From Phycomyces blakesleeanus NRRL 1555(-) (Eukaryota; Mucoromycota; Mucoromycetes; Mucorales; Phycomycetaceae), in the NCBI RefSeq assembly GCF_001638985.1, contig NW_017265144.1:682001-746000 (forward strand): DNA of 64,000 nucleotides. The letters are read 5' to 3'. The notes beneath the pieces were generated by a model. It did not search any database. It was not told the origin of the DNA and was given only the letters and a program-made list of their open reading frames with translations. The stretch's first letter is position 1; each line of letters begins with the position of its first letter. Below, in pieces: positions 49,032 through 60,967 of this stretch. The translations under genes and the position numbers were made by a program.

Positions 49032-50465
49032 TTTCTTTTCGATATTCTTTTCTATTTTATTACTCTTTTAATTATACTTTATTACTTATATTTTATTAGC
49101 TAGATCTTTTCTTATTTATTTACTCATTTACTTTTATATTTTATTAGCTAGACAATTTTTTTAAATCTTTATAAATCTTATCAATTTGTTTCTTTGCATC
49201 AACATAAGCTATCTATCACTTGTGGGTTAAATGACTCTCCGCTCTGTTTTTTCCTAGAGATCATTCGTGGGAAGTACTTTACCCTTCAAGTTACACTTAT
49301 ATCCAGCGAATTAAAAAGCATAAATGTCGGATGGTGTTACACAGATCGAGCCAAACTATCTTCAAATATGTTATATTATGCATTTACATCTATCTATTTC
49401 ATCAATTCAAGCGCTGGCTCTCTATAACTTTGGATCCAAGTAGTATATAGATATATGTATGTATTTTAGGAGTTTTAGTTGAATTGAAAAGGTCGATCAT
49501 GAGAAAACTAACGTAATATCTCAAAAATTTGCATTTTTTCAATAAAATAAAACATTGTATTTGCTTGTAGAATTACTTTTTTCTCATTTGTTTTCTATGA
49601 AACTTTTACTGAATTCATATATTATCTGAATATATGTAATTAAAAACTTTTTTTGGTCCTTTATGAATATTTTTTAATTTTTTGTATTTTTGATAAAATA
49701 TCTCATGTACATGTTGTGAGGAAATGATAGAAAGAGTTTTTACAGAAGAAATAAAAATAAAAAATAAAAACATGAATTTTGTAAAAATATATTAGCTTAA
49801 CTGCTATGTAAACTTTCTTAGGCATAAAACGCTTCATTACCTTTATATCTATTATGAAAGTTTTTGAAAAAAATGCAAATTATATGGATTATAATCTTTT
49901 CCACTTAAATCACATAAAATGAAAATATATGATTTATGCCTCAAGTTAAATCGTGAAAATATTACTCATTAGCAACAGTAAGTATGTGATTTGTTGACGG
50001 GACCCAAATACATCGTATATCTTACAAATACTCGACTTTAGCTACCATTTTTATGCAATAATTTTATACTATTTTTGCTTTTTTACCATATAACAATATA
50101 TAAGAATTATATAAAAAAGTAAGCGTATTAGTGTCTAGTTATTAATAATAATTCTAATTGACTCGGAATTTGTCTAAGATATGTTTTTTAAATGTAAACT
50201 ATATTTGTCTTATAATTATTAGATACATTTTTTAAAATATGCGAAATTTATTAATATTATATTTATCCTCAGACGTTTTTGCGACTCATTTTTTCTTTGT
50301 TGAAGAAGATTTAGCAGTTTTTATTAGTTTTTATCTTAAATAAATATCAAAAAGAGGTAATATTTATCACATTAAAAAATATAATAACCTTATTATAGTA
50401 TTTAATAAAGAAATTCAAATTATAAAGGTTTTATTTTTAACAGACAAGATATGAAAAGTCGTGAC
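49032..50465. other. Noncoding 3' part of the MULE
   Basis: Very AT-rich, no gene seen. The short frame at 49194-49427 has no domain signal. Confidence 0.5.
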
Positions 50466-50469
50466 TTTT

Positions 50470-50937
50470 GGGAGATGACGTTTCCAGGTGGGAGACGACG
50501 TTTTGACTATATTCTAAACTCAGCCATATAAAGATGGGAGACGACCTTTTGGTCAAAGTATAAACCCCGACAAATAGGTGTGGGAGACGACGTTTCCAGG
50601 GTGGGAGACGACATTTTTTTATTAGGGTATACTGTCTTAAAGTAGCATGATAGGCATCCATTTTATTATTATATACATATATAAAATAATGCATGAATAT
50701 ATTATATATATATATATGTATAAAATTACATACTTACTATGATGCTTTTACATTTAGCCAAAGCCATTATCTTGTCTTGCATTAAAGTATCTTTATTAGG
50801 ATAAGTATGAATCCTTAGGGACCAGATGTAGTTATTTGATGCCGGAAAGCAAGTCACGATTTGTAGTCCGGTAAAATCAAAATGTCGTCTCCGACCTGAA
50901 AACGTCGTCTCCCATCTGGAAACGTCGTCCCCCTAGG
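50470..50937. repeat. Subterminal GGGAGACGAC repeats of the MULE
   Basis: Five direct copies of a GGGAGACGACGTTTYCAG-like motif start at 50470, 50490, 50536, 50582 and 50603. Three inverted copies lie at 50884, 50904 and 50924. The left end has two copies at 45392 and 45413. They are probably transposase-binding sites. The 50470-50937 segment could also be a small non-autonomous relative nested at the right end. Confidence 0.75.
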
Positions 50938-50939
50938 AT

Positions 50940-52326
50940 TAGCGAATGAAATGTGTAGTATATTTTCTTTTTGTCTTGAAGTTCTCATAAAATCTATTGT
51001 AATTTTGGGATATTTATATGTATTTTTTATTTTCTCTTTTCTTCACAACTGATAGTCAAGATATTTTTGACATTTCCTAGATTTGTCAAGACTTTTGGCT
51101 GCTACATCTATTTCCATTCAAGCCAAAACACCCGAGATTTTTATTGCCGAATGCCATGTTCGCTTATCTAAAAGATAATGATACTTATCCCTACTCCTTT
51201 TTCATATTTTCAATTTTTCAACAGACTATAATACATACAGTTGTGGCCTCTATGTTTTTGACTTATCAACCGCCTTTGGCTCCAAAATATTGTCTCTTAT
51301 AATGTCTCTGTTATGTGTTTCTGCTTCTTTTTGACAGTTGTAATACTAATGTATCGCTCACAACTACAATACGACTATTTAATATATACATTATGTATGA
51401 ATTGTCGAAAGTGTATTATGGACGATAATGGTACCGAGTCTCCAAATAGGAACCGAATACAACTGACCAAGAACAAGGTTTACTCTCAAGTCAAATCCAA
51501 GCCAATAATGCTTAAGCGCAAAAAAATTTATCCTGTCAAGTTGACAAGCTGCGAGAACCTAAACACTCGATTTAGGATTATATTTACCTCAACTTTCATT
51601 TGATTGTCTTGTGATGTCAAAATTACCTTTTTCTATCAACAAATTACAAAGAGTTTAGATTACTGTATCATCCGGACCACCAGCTCCTTATATTTTGTTG
51701 CTTTCAACTAGAGACCTCTTGTATGAATAGGTCATATGAAGCACACCGATAGCCCTCATATGCGTGTGTATAAAGATATTATGCTTATAGCTATGAATTT
51801 CATTTCATCGATCATATCAAGATCTTTATCTCTATCTCTCTCAATCCATCTCTCCGCTATTTATATTTCTACCCCCTTCTTTTTTGTCTATTTATTTATT
51901 TGTTTTTTTAATTAGAATCTATATACATATACACACTTGCCATATTATTAACATTAGCCTTTATCATCTTTTTCTTCTTCTTTTTTGTATTCGTATATAT
52001 GTTAAAGAAGTCCACTAAAGAATATATGATATAATACTAAAAGGCTTACCAATTATATATATATACGCTTTGAAACAAAAAAAAAAGATAAACCAATCTA
52101 TTTTATTTGGTAAACTGGTTCCTTTTCAACTTTGCCCCGTGATCGAAAAAGAAAGAAAAGGCGGAACATTAGTTGAGGCTGATTCAGTATTTTATCGAAT
52201 TGCATAAAAAATGCATTCAATTACGTTTCCTTTCTCTTCTTTCTACTTTCTTTCTCTTTATCCAACTCTCCAACCTCTTTAAAGCACTACAAAACAGAGA
52301 TCTATACAAGTCTTTATCTTAGAAAG
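50940..52326. other. Intergenic, right flank of the MULE
   Basis: No gene supported. A 96-codon frame at 51313-51603 has no domain signal. The last 200 bp form a CT-rich promoter region for the sphingomyelinase. Confidence 0.5.
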
Positions 52327-55067
52327 ATGCTCACAAAGACAATATTATCCTTTGTGGCACTGGGCACTATTGCTCAAGCTGTCCAAACATCAGACCAGTT
52401 TGTCTTTTCAGATATAAATGCACAGCAAGAAGTTCTGGAAATGACTGTTCATTCTTGGCTCACAGGCACCAAAGCACCAATGTCATGTAGCTCTTGCATT
52501 TCAGCAATGCAAGTTGTCAAACGAATGTCTTTTGTCTCAGATGCAATGCTCATTAGCTCTCTTGTCAATGTGTGCAAACGGTCAAAGAAACTAGATCCCG
52601 AAGTGGTAATGATCACAAAAGAAAAATAAAATTGAATTGAATTAAAGTAAAATATAATAATAAAGCTAAGCTATAAAACACCTATTTCTGCTTGTCAAAA
52701 AAATATGTGTACATATAGTGTCAAGGTGTTATTGAAGAACAAGCTCCTGTCGTACGTAAAGTCTTAAAGGTAAGTTTGTTAAAGCATATTATTTGCTATC
52801 GTTGGTACCACAATACCGATACACACAATCGTAATAATCTTCTTGTTCTTTTGTATAAAAGACTATGGATGTTTCTGGTCGAGATGGACATTTACTCTGT
52901 GCTGCTGTTCTCAATTCATGTCCTTATCCAGGTATAACAATTATGTAAAACAAAACAAAAGATACTATCATGAACTTGTATGTTTATTATCATCCAATGC
53001 CATTTCATTTTTCTTTCTTCCTTTAAAGCTGTCATTCCTTGGACTGTACAATTCCCAAAGTCAAAACCAAAAAACCCAATTGTGAAACGATCAAAAGGTC
53101 AATTAATTTCGGTAGTCCAGCTGAGTGATTGGCACATTGACCCTGACTATCAGGTAACAAATAACTCATAACACTCATCATCATCGTCTCTCTATCTCTC
53201 TATTGTTTTAAATCTTTACTGATCTTGTTTTATTTATTTGTATTTATTTGTGTATTTTTAGGTAGGAACAGAAGTGCGGTGCAGCAAACCAATTTGTTGC
53301 AGAGCTGCCTACACAGATTTCCAAAATATCACAAAACCAGCTACCTTTTGGGGTGCGTGTGAGATAAATAAATAGATATACAAATAGATAGACAAATCAG
53401 TTCATCAAGTAAACACACTAACTATATATACTTATAAAAAAACTTTTTTGTTTTAGGTGACTACTCATGCGATACACCTGTGAGTCTAGTCAGTTCAATG
53501 CTAAAATATATCCCTACTGTCGAACCAAAGCTAGCGTTTGGTCTGATCACAGGAGATTTACCACCACATGAAGTCTGGTCTACTTTACCTATCACAAAAA
53601 CCCAGTGGGTCGAAGATCAGTCATTTGGGTTACTACACACACACTTTGACGCTCCCTTGTTAAATACCATGCTTTATCCTGCTGTGGGTAATCATGAATC
53701 AGCCCCGACAAATGTGTTTCCGCTCAGGGATTCAAAGATCGCAATCGAAGACGACAAGGAATACTTGACCATGAATTGGTTGTACAGTAGTCTAGCCAAG
53801 AGCTGGGAGGGCTGGTTACCCGAAGAAGCTTTGGTAGATGTCGAGAAGAATAGTGCAAGCTATGTCGCCAGACCAATCGATGGTCTCAAATTGATTAGTC
53901 TCAATACCAATTTCTGTTACAGTCTTAATTGGTGGCTCTATGAAAACCCTATTTCACAAGCAAGTTCTCATTTATTTATTTTATTTTATCAACAAAAGAT
54001 GGTAAACTAATTCTTTCTTGATAAAAACGAATTAATAGGACCCTAATGGAATTTTATCCTGGTTAATTGCTCAACTACAAGAGTCTGAAAATACGGGCGA
54101 GCGTGTGTGGATTATGGGACATATTGCACCCGGAGACACCACCTGTTTGCATGATTACTCCAACTATTATCATCAGATCGTCGAACGTTACTCTCACGTA
54201 ATTGCTGGACAATTCTTTGGTCATACTCACAAGTAAAGTATTCAATATTTATTAATGTAAATATGCGACATATTTACTCGTCAACATATATATATATATA
54301 TATATATAATAGGGATGAGTTCCAAGTATTTTATAGGGACGGTGACAAGAATGCACAGAGTGCTATTTCAATGGCATACATTGCACCTTCCATCACACCT
54401 TACCTCAATGTAAATCCTGGGTTTAGGTAAATAAGCTTATAATTAATTACATCTGTGCATATTCATATGTTTCTTCATTCTTATTCTTATTGCATGGCCT
54501 TTTAGAGTTTACAAAGTAGACACAGATACTTTTGAGGTCGTAGACTCTATTACATATTATGCTAAACTTGATGAGGCTGAGATGTGGGGAGAGCAGGGAC
54601 CTGTAAGTCTTCTAATGAACTTGTTTTATTTTTTGTTTTTAAAAAACCTTGCTCATTTTATTTTTGCTTTTATTTTTATTATCGCAACAAAATATCAAAA
54701 GATCTGGCAAAAGGAATATTCTGCTCGAGAGGCCTATCTGACTCCAAACACTATAATATCTCCCAAAGCACCGCTATCACCTGCGTGGTGGCACAATGTT
54801 ACAGAGGCAATGGAAGACGATCCGGATATGTTTCAAAAATACTGGCACTTTAGAGGCAAGTCTTCTCCAATTAACCGCAAATGCGATGATGAAGAAGACT
54901 GCCGAGAAACTATTATCTGTAACATTCGTGCCGGAAAATCCGAACAACGGTGTGACTATGAACCTGATATTCCAGAAGGTGTTCCTCCAGAATACAGTCG
55001 CAAAATCAGAAACAAAGAACGTCACTTGTGCGGTCTTGAGTTATTGGATATTCGTCATGACCAATAA
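52327..55067 (+). CDS. Acid sphingomyelinase (sphingomyelin phosphodiesterase)
   Basis: Secreted or vacuolar metallophosphoesterase splitting sphingomyelin-type lipids to ceramide. Ten exons: 52327-52605, 52719-52769, 52862-52931, 53029-53153, 53262-53352, 53457-53959, 54039-54232, 54313-54426, 54506-54602, 54702-55067, in phase, 629 residues. A signal peptide (about 1-19) is followed by a saposin-B domain (CSSCISAMQVVKRMSF). The metallophosphatase motifs are in order: LSDWHIDPDY, GLITGDLPPH, AVGNHESAP, IMGHIAPGD and FFGHTHK. The C-terminal region is cysteine-bearing, as in ASM. The intron after 53959 has a GC donor (CAA then GCAAGT), fixed by phase. The family usual length is 600-650. Confidence 0.93.
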
Positions 55068-55328
55068 AATCCAAAAAAGAAAGCAAGAAGCAAAGAGATT
55101 GTACTTTAAGTAAAGGAAGAAAAAGAAAGGAAAGGCAGGGAGAGAGAGAGAAAAATCCGTCAATGCCATCACAGTTTATATAAGAATACATATTTTTTTA
55201 AATGTCCGTTGAACCAACTTTATTCCTTTTTCATTCGTCTTTATCTTTTTAGTTTCCTTTTTTTTCGCTCTCTTTCTCTCTTGTTTTCTACTAGTTATAT
55301 ATCTACTTTTTGTACTGCTGCTTGAATT

Positions 55329-56174
55329 ATGGCAGTGAAACGCAACTCAAAGCTTCATGCTTATTTGGCAGAGCAATATGCTGAATTTAGTTCAGATAGT
55401 CCCCAGCCTCGTCTGTCGTCTCTTTTTTCAGACTTTTCCAAACTCGCGATGCTTAACAAATATGGTTACGATGCTAACATTGGCTATTGGCGATCGGTAA
55501 TTCTTGACTGTAATCGTCAAGGATATTTAAGATCTACAGATCACGCGATTGCGATTGAGGCATGTAGTTTGTCTGAAACCTTCCAAAGACCAGGAATGGG
55601 AAGACCATTAGCCTTGGGTCATGTAGTGGTAAGAGTTGTTAAGCCAAAAAAAAAAGGATAAATAAATAAATAAAATGACACAATTTAAATGCACAAAGAG
55701 AAAGAGAGAATAAATAAATGTTGACAAGCCAAGTATTTCTATGTTGCTTAAAGTCTAGTATGGAAGCCGACGGTGATCTTGTGGCTCTGTCAAATTTTGA
55801 CAAGGTTCATGCAGGTTCAGCTTCCTGGCTGTCGTGGATAATGGGAAGCGTGATTCCGCAGCGAAGGCCAGGTTCAAGTGATCCAGCCACACACGGATTG
55901 TACATAGTTATGCCTACCCTAAAAGAAATCGCAAAACGAATTGTTCAGGACCATTATCAACGTCCGCTAAAGAGTGCGCTAGACCATCTAGTGACATTTG
56001 AAGATATCCGAGCTCGATACCAAAAATGCGATTCACTAGAATTAACAGACAATGACTTGATACTAGTACTTAGATATCTTCACTACTCTATGGGACTGGC
56101 TATGGCAGATGACGTAAAGGGCTACGAAAAAAGCTATCTGGTAAGGTCATTCAAAAGCAATCATTATGTTCATT

Positions 56175-56207
<33 letters not shown>

Positions 56208-57247
56208 TGGATATGTTCACAGTATCAACTTTGGCTATTATTATTATATTAATAACTATTAACATTTCTCCCGTTTAGGTTGTGAAATTCCCAGAGAGTA
56301 ACACAGGATCAACACAAGCAGAAATCACACAGCATGACAAAGCCATCATAAGCATAAAGACTGCTTGTCAGGCACTAAATGTCCAAGTCGATGATCTACA
56401 ACGAAAAATTGAAACGTAAGTTTTGTCTTATCTTTAGTTTTGTACATATCTTTACAAAAAAAATCTAAGACCTACCGCCTTTTAGACTGGAGCGAACTGC
56501 AAAGGATTTCTACGTAAAGAAACAAAAGTCGCGAGCACTGTATTGTTTAAAGCGCAAGAAACAATATGAAGAGATTCTAGAAAGAAGGCTTACCTCTCTC
56601 GAAACCATGGAAACCATGTTAATGAAGATCGAAGCTTCTCATAATGATCTTCAGGTAAGATAAGCCATATATACATAATAATCCATTTCTTTTATTTTCT
56701 AAACAAAACACTATTGGAATTATAATTTATTTAGATCGTTGAAGCATTTAATATTGGTGCCGATGCTTTGCGTGGTGTTATTGGTAGCTCGGAGCTCACT
56801 TTGGAATCTGTGGATGAAGCAATGGTTAAGATGCAGGACGCCTTGGATGCTCAAAAAGAGGTGGAAAATGCTATCGCGACAGGAACAGAAGAAACAAATG
56901 CAATGCAGCTTTCCGGTGTAGATGATGCCGAACTCGAGAAAGAATTGGCAGCTCTGGAACATTTGGAAGTCGAGGAATCCAAGGAGAAGGACTTGCATAA
57001 CCACAAAGTGCCCAAAGAACAAGAGCCAAAGGAACAAGAAAAGGTACGGCAAGAACCATTAGAGAATTCACAGAAAAAAGAAAAAGTACCTGCCGCCAAG
57101 ACACCTGCTTCCAAGGCACCTGTACAGAATGAAGCTTCTACATCACCCACCGATTCAGAACTTGCTCGTCTTGGTCAAGTGTTGGCTTCTCTCGACAAAC
57201 CTCGTTCTCCAACCAAGGAAAAACAAATGAGCTATGAATATGCATAA
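55329..57247 (+). CDS. CHMP7: CHMP7-like ESCRT-III protein
   Basis: ESCRT-III family member; CHMP7/Chm7 acts with LEM2 at the nuclear envelope in membrane sealing (family knowledge). Exons 55329-55628, 55754-56140, 56279-56415, 56486-56654 and 56735-57247, in phase, 501 residues. The N-terminal half (about 1-230) is the tandem winged-helix-like region (YWRSVILDCNRQGYL, GDLVALSNF). The Snf7 coiled-coil core follows (SIKTACQALNVQVDDLQRKIE through DALDAQKEVENAI). The tail is a Lys/Glu/Pro-rich linker. It lies in the same orientation as the sphingomyelinase, 261 bp downstream. Confidence 0.88.
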
Positions 57248-58226
57248 AAAGAATACATTTAATTGTAAGCAAAAGGACAATGTCTAGTTTGTAAATAAAT
57301 ATCAAAATTGTCGAATATACATATCAATATACAAATACAAATACATGCACATGCACATAAATCATATGTATAATTATTGCTGGATACCCCTTCTAAAATA
57401 AAGTACAACAAAAAACTAAAGAGATATTTAGCTCTAATGGGGTTACCAATTGTTTTCTCCGTGCTTTCTCTGATCTGAACGTATAACTATATATTTTTAT
57501 ATAAAAAAAAAATTGGACTAACGAAAGCCAGTCATTTTACATATTAAAGCACAGAATTATGAAGATAGAACCCGAGTGCTTGTGAAACACCCTTAAATCT
57601 TTTTTCTTATGAATAGATCTAATTCTTCGTGTTAACACTAATGACGTATTTGTACCATTAATTCCAAGGTATCCTGTAGCAGCCTTTAATATATTTTATT
57701 TCTGAATTTCCTAGTTCAGTAATAGAAAGCCCTTGGTTTCGAGAAAGGATACTACATAACATATACAGCATATATGAATAGATCTCAACTTCTGAAAGAT
57801 CATGCCAAAGACTTCTTTATTCCAATAAATAAAATGTCTGATTTAGGCGGCACTTTAATCATTCAAAAGAGTAACACCCCTTGTAAGAAGGAACATGTTC
57901 TGCTTACTCTAGAGAAGCCAGCGTGCATACTTGATATATTTAAATAATAATAGAAGACTTGATCACACAAGAGCTATATAAAAGTCTTGATAAATTATCA
58001 AAGAAAGGCAAAATAATATAAGACAAAATAAAAATGTTTTAAATAAAATAATTTTGCACATAATTAAGCCTATTATTTCTTTAATCTCTCCCTTTTCTTT
58101 TTCTTTTTTTTACCTGGCTACTTTTTCGTGACGTGGTTCTCATCTTTTATATATTGCTATAAAGTAAACGCTTGACACTTCTCTCTCATTATTATTTATA
58201 TATATATATATATATAATATCACAAT
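57248..58226. other. Intergenic
   Basis: No gene seen. A TA repeat lies at about 58197-58216, immediately before the start of the Hsp40 gene. Confidence 0.5.
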
Positions 58227-59944
58227 ATGGCAGTAGAAGCAAAGTACTATGAAATACTAGAAGTCGAGGTCGATGCTGAAGACCATGAGATTAAGAAGGT
58301 AATCTGTTTTTCTTTTTTCTTTAAAAAAATATATGTATATGTATATGCGTGTGCATGTTTTCTTATTAAATGTTCTATTTAGGCCTACAGAAAACTGGTA
58401 ATACACGAAAATGACACATTTTTTGTACATTCAATGAGCACACACACTTAATTCCACGTTTTGATTTATTTTCTCAGGCCATGAAGTATCATCCTGACAA
58501 GAACCCTGAAGAGGGTGATCGAGTATGTACATCTAGTTTATATATATAGTTTTTTTCTGTTTTTTATGCGTGCATATTATTAACATTCCGATCTCAAAAA
58601 GTTCAAGGAAATCTCCCATGCCTACGAAATCTTGTCAGATCCCGAGAAGCGTGCCCAGTACGATCGCTACGGAGAAGATGGACCTGGTGGAGGAGCCGGT
58701 GGATTTGGTGAAGGTGGTCTTGATGACCTCTTTGCCAATCTGTTTGGTGGCGGAGGTGGTGGAGGTGGAGCCCACTTTGATTTCGGTGGTATGGGAGGTA
58801 TGGGAGGTGGATACGGTATGCCTCCTCGCTCAAGAAAGGGAGAGTCGATGAAGTATCCTCTTCAGGTTACACTCGAGGATCTTTACAATGGCAAGCGCAC
58901 CAAGCTAGCATTGGAAAAGAATGTGATTTGCAGCAACTGCAGTGGGTATGTATGTGGCGTGGCTGGACAAAAATACAATCGTACTAAATCCAAGAAAAAA
59001 AATTGTGGTTAAATAGTAAGGGTGGAAAGACTGGTGCTGTGAAGAAATGTGGTGGATGCCAAGGTCGTGGTTTCCAGGTAGCCATGAGACAGATCGGTAT
59101 GGGTATGATCCAGCAAATGCAGGTTCCTTGCGGTGACTGCAATGCCACTGGTGAAATTGCAAAGGATCGTTGCAAGAAGTGCAAGGGCAAGAAGGTTACT
59201 GTAGAAAAGAAGTATCTTGAGGTCTTTGTGGAAAAGGGTATGTCTGACGGTCAGAAGATTGTTATGAAGGGCGAAGGTGACCAAGAGGTAAATATGCGTT
59301 CATTAGCTTTTACTTTTTTTTTTCGTCATATTTTATCACTCAAGCTAATGTATCCATTCGGTAATCATTTCCTGCTTGTTTTCTTTTCCTTCGTGTGTGT
59401 ATGTTCTTTATTTTGATCTTTTATTTAGCCTGGTGTTGAACCTGGAGATGTTATTTTGGTTGTGAACTTGAAGCAACACCCTATCTTTGAACGCAAATCC
59501 AATGATATCATTTGCAATCTCACCATCACACTCACCGAAGCCCTCTGCGGTTTCGAAAAGGTCATTACTCATTTGGATGGTCGAGGCATTCGTGTGTTCC
59601 ATCCTGCTGGAAGTGTAATCAAACCCGGGATGGTCAAACGTATTCCTCATGAGGGCATGCCTATCTACAAGCGCCCTGATGACCGTGGTGACCTTTACGT
59701 CAAATTCGACGTTGAATTCCCAAAAGATAAGTTCACTACCCCCGAGAACCTCAAACTTCTCGAATCCATCCTGCCTGCACGCCCTGCACCTGCAGTATCA
59801 AAACATGAAATCGTTGATGATTGTTCGCTTTTGATGGCCGACATCGATTCTTTTGGCTCAACTGGTAATTCCAAGAACGCATACGAAGAAGACAACGACA
59901 GTGATGAAGAGGAAACCACTGGTACACAGTGCGCCCAGCAATAA
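58227..59944 (+). CDS. YDJ1: Type I Hsp40 co-chaperone, prenylated (Ydj1-like)
   Basis: J-protein that stimulates Hsp70 ATPase and delivers clients in the cytosol and at membranes. Exons 58227-58298, 58383-58397 (15 nt, AYRKL), 58478-58522, 58602-58945, 59017-59287 and 59429-59944, in phase, 420 residues. The J-domain has the HPD in [12 protein letters not shown] Gly/Phe-rich linker follows, then four CxxCxGxG-type zinc motifs ([32 protein letters not shown]). Two beta-barrel client-binding domains precede an acidic tail. The C-terminus is CAQQ, a CaaX box of the same kind as Ydj1's farnesylation site. Confidence 0.95.
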
Positions 59945-60484
59945 TAATAGACTTTGTTTCAATATTTTTTTTTGTATAATTTTTTTTCCTCTGCTATGTT
60001 TTCTTTCTTTTTTTGCACATTCAAACACACAAACTGCAGATTTCTTTGGATAACATTAGACAGAATATTCAGATAATTTTTTTGAGGGGAAGTCTTCAGT
60101 AGTTTTTACTCTCCCTCCACAGTAAATAACAAATACCGGGCTACTTTTGTTCTAAAAGAGAAACATCTATCTTAGTATGTTTCTTCTTTGACTTTATACA
60201 TAAGAAAAAAAAGTAAGTAAGAAGATCAGTATACAAAATAAAAATACTTTTCTCTTGAATATACTTTGAGTAGCCAGTACACAAACCATGTTATTAGCAT
60301 AGACGTAGACATTTCACAAGGTTCTTTTACCTAGAAAACAGTCAATGATCCAAGTGGCTGTCCAAACAAAACGGAATGAATAAGTATGTTGTAAAGAAAA
60401 TGCTGTCACAAGCCGGGTGTTAGCATCCCATCTTGACAGTTAATTGAAAAAATACATACCTAAACCTATGAATAATAAATAAAA
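59945..60484. other. Intergenic between convergent genes
   Basis: No gene seen. Confidence 0.5.
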
Positions 60485-60967
60485 CTACATCGATATGGGA
60501 AAAATAAGAGTTTTATGTAATTCTTCTATACACCGAATGTTGCATTTTATCCCTTTAACAACATGCTTTTTCTTATCGATGAATTTGGTACATCCAAGCA
60601 CTGTCCTTAGTATTTCCAGCCATGACTTGAAAGGTTCAAGCAAGTCCCCAACCTTGCCCATATCGCGGCTCTCGAGTACCAAATATAAAATCCTATAGAT
60701 ATCTAAGGTAAGATTACAGCTAGACTTCATTATTTTATTATCAGTATTATTATAAATAAATTTAGATGTACTAATTTAAACTTTTTGGAGAGTATGCCTT
60801 TGTTAAACTTTGCACATTGTTCGTGGAGTAGAATTGTATTTCTAATATCTTGATCCTCAGGCACATATTTAATCAATTGAGTACATGATGACACAATTCT
60901 TGAGATGTTCGCCCATGCTATTCGAGGTGAAGGTTTTGTGAGACCAATATAGTGTATTGAAAGTTTT
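60485..60967 (-). CDS. Unrecognised gene fragment (two exons)
   Basis: On the minus strand, 60782-60967 and 60485-60692 join in phase across an 89-nt GT-AG intron (donor GTTTAA, acceptor ATCTATAG). The joined stretch includes LTKPSPRIAWANISRIVSSC, ILLHEQCAKFNKGIL, VLESRDMGKVGDLLEPFKSW and CIEELHKTL before the stop. It looks like a mostly helical soluble protein. I do not recognise the family and have not found the 5' exons; a candidate acceptor precedes 60967 (ACACAG). It could be a complete small gene with unresolved start or a relic. Confidence 0.35.

Larger units (their letters stand above)
45386..50939 (+). mobile_element. Mutator-like (MULE) transposon, 5.55 kb
   Basis: The ends match in inverted orientation. 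Left 45386-45450 reads ATCCTAGGG, then GGGAGACGAC-type motifs, then TTTTACCGGACTA-like sequence; right 50864-50939 shows the same order on the other strand. Inside lie a MULE transposase (45803-47780) and an OTU-like protease (47799-49031), followed by about 1.4 kb of noncoding DNA and a cluster of subterminal repeats. I see no clear 9-bp target duplication, so the exact ends are uncertain by a few bases. The largely open transposase and well-kept ends suggest a fairly recent insertion. Confidence 0.8.

Noticed and set aside
51313..51603. 96-codon ORF right of the MULE
   Set aside because: No recognisable family, no splice partner and a hydrophobic AT-rich start; kept out for lack of evidence.
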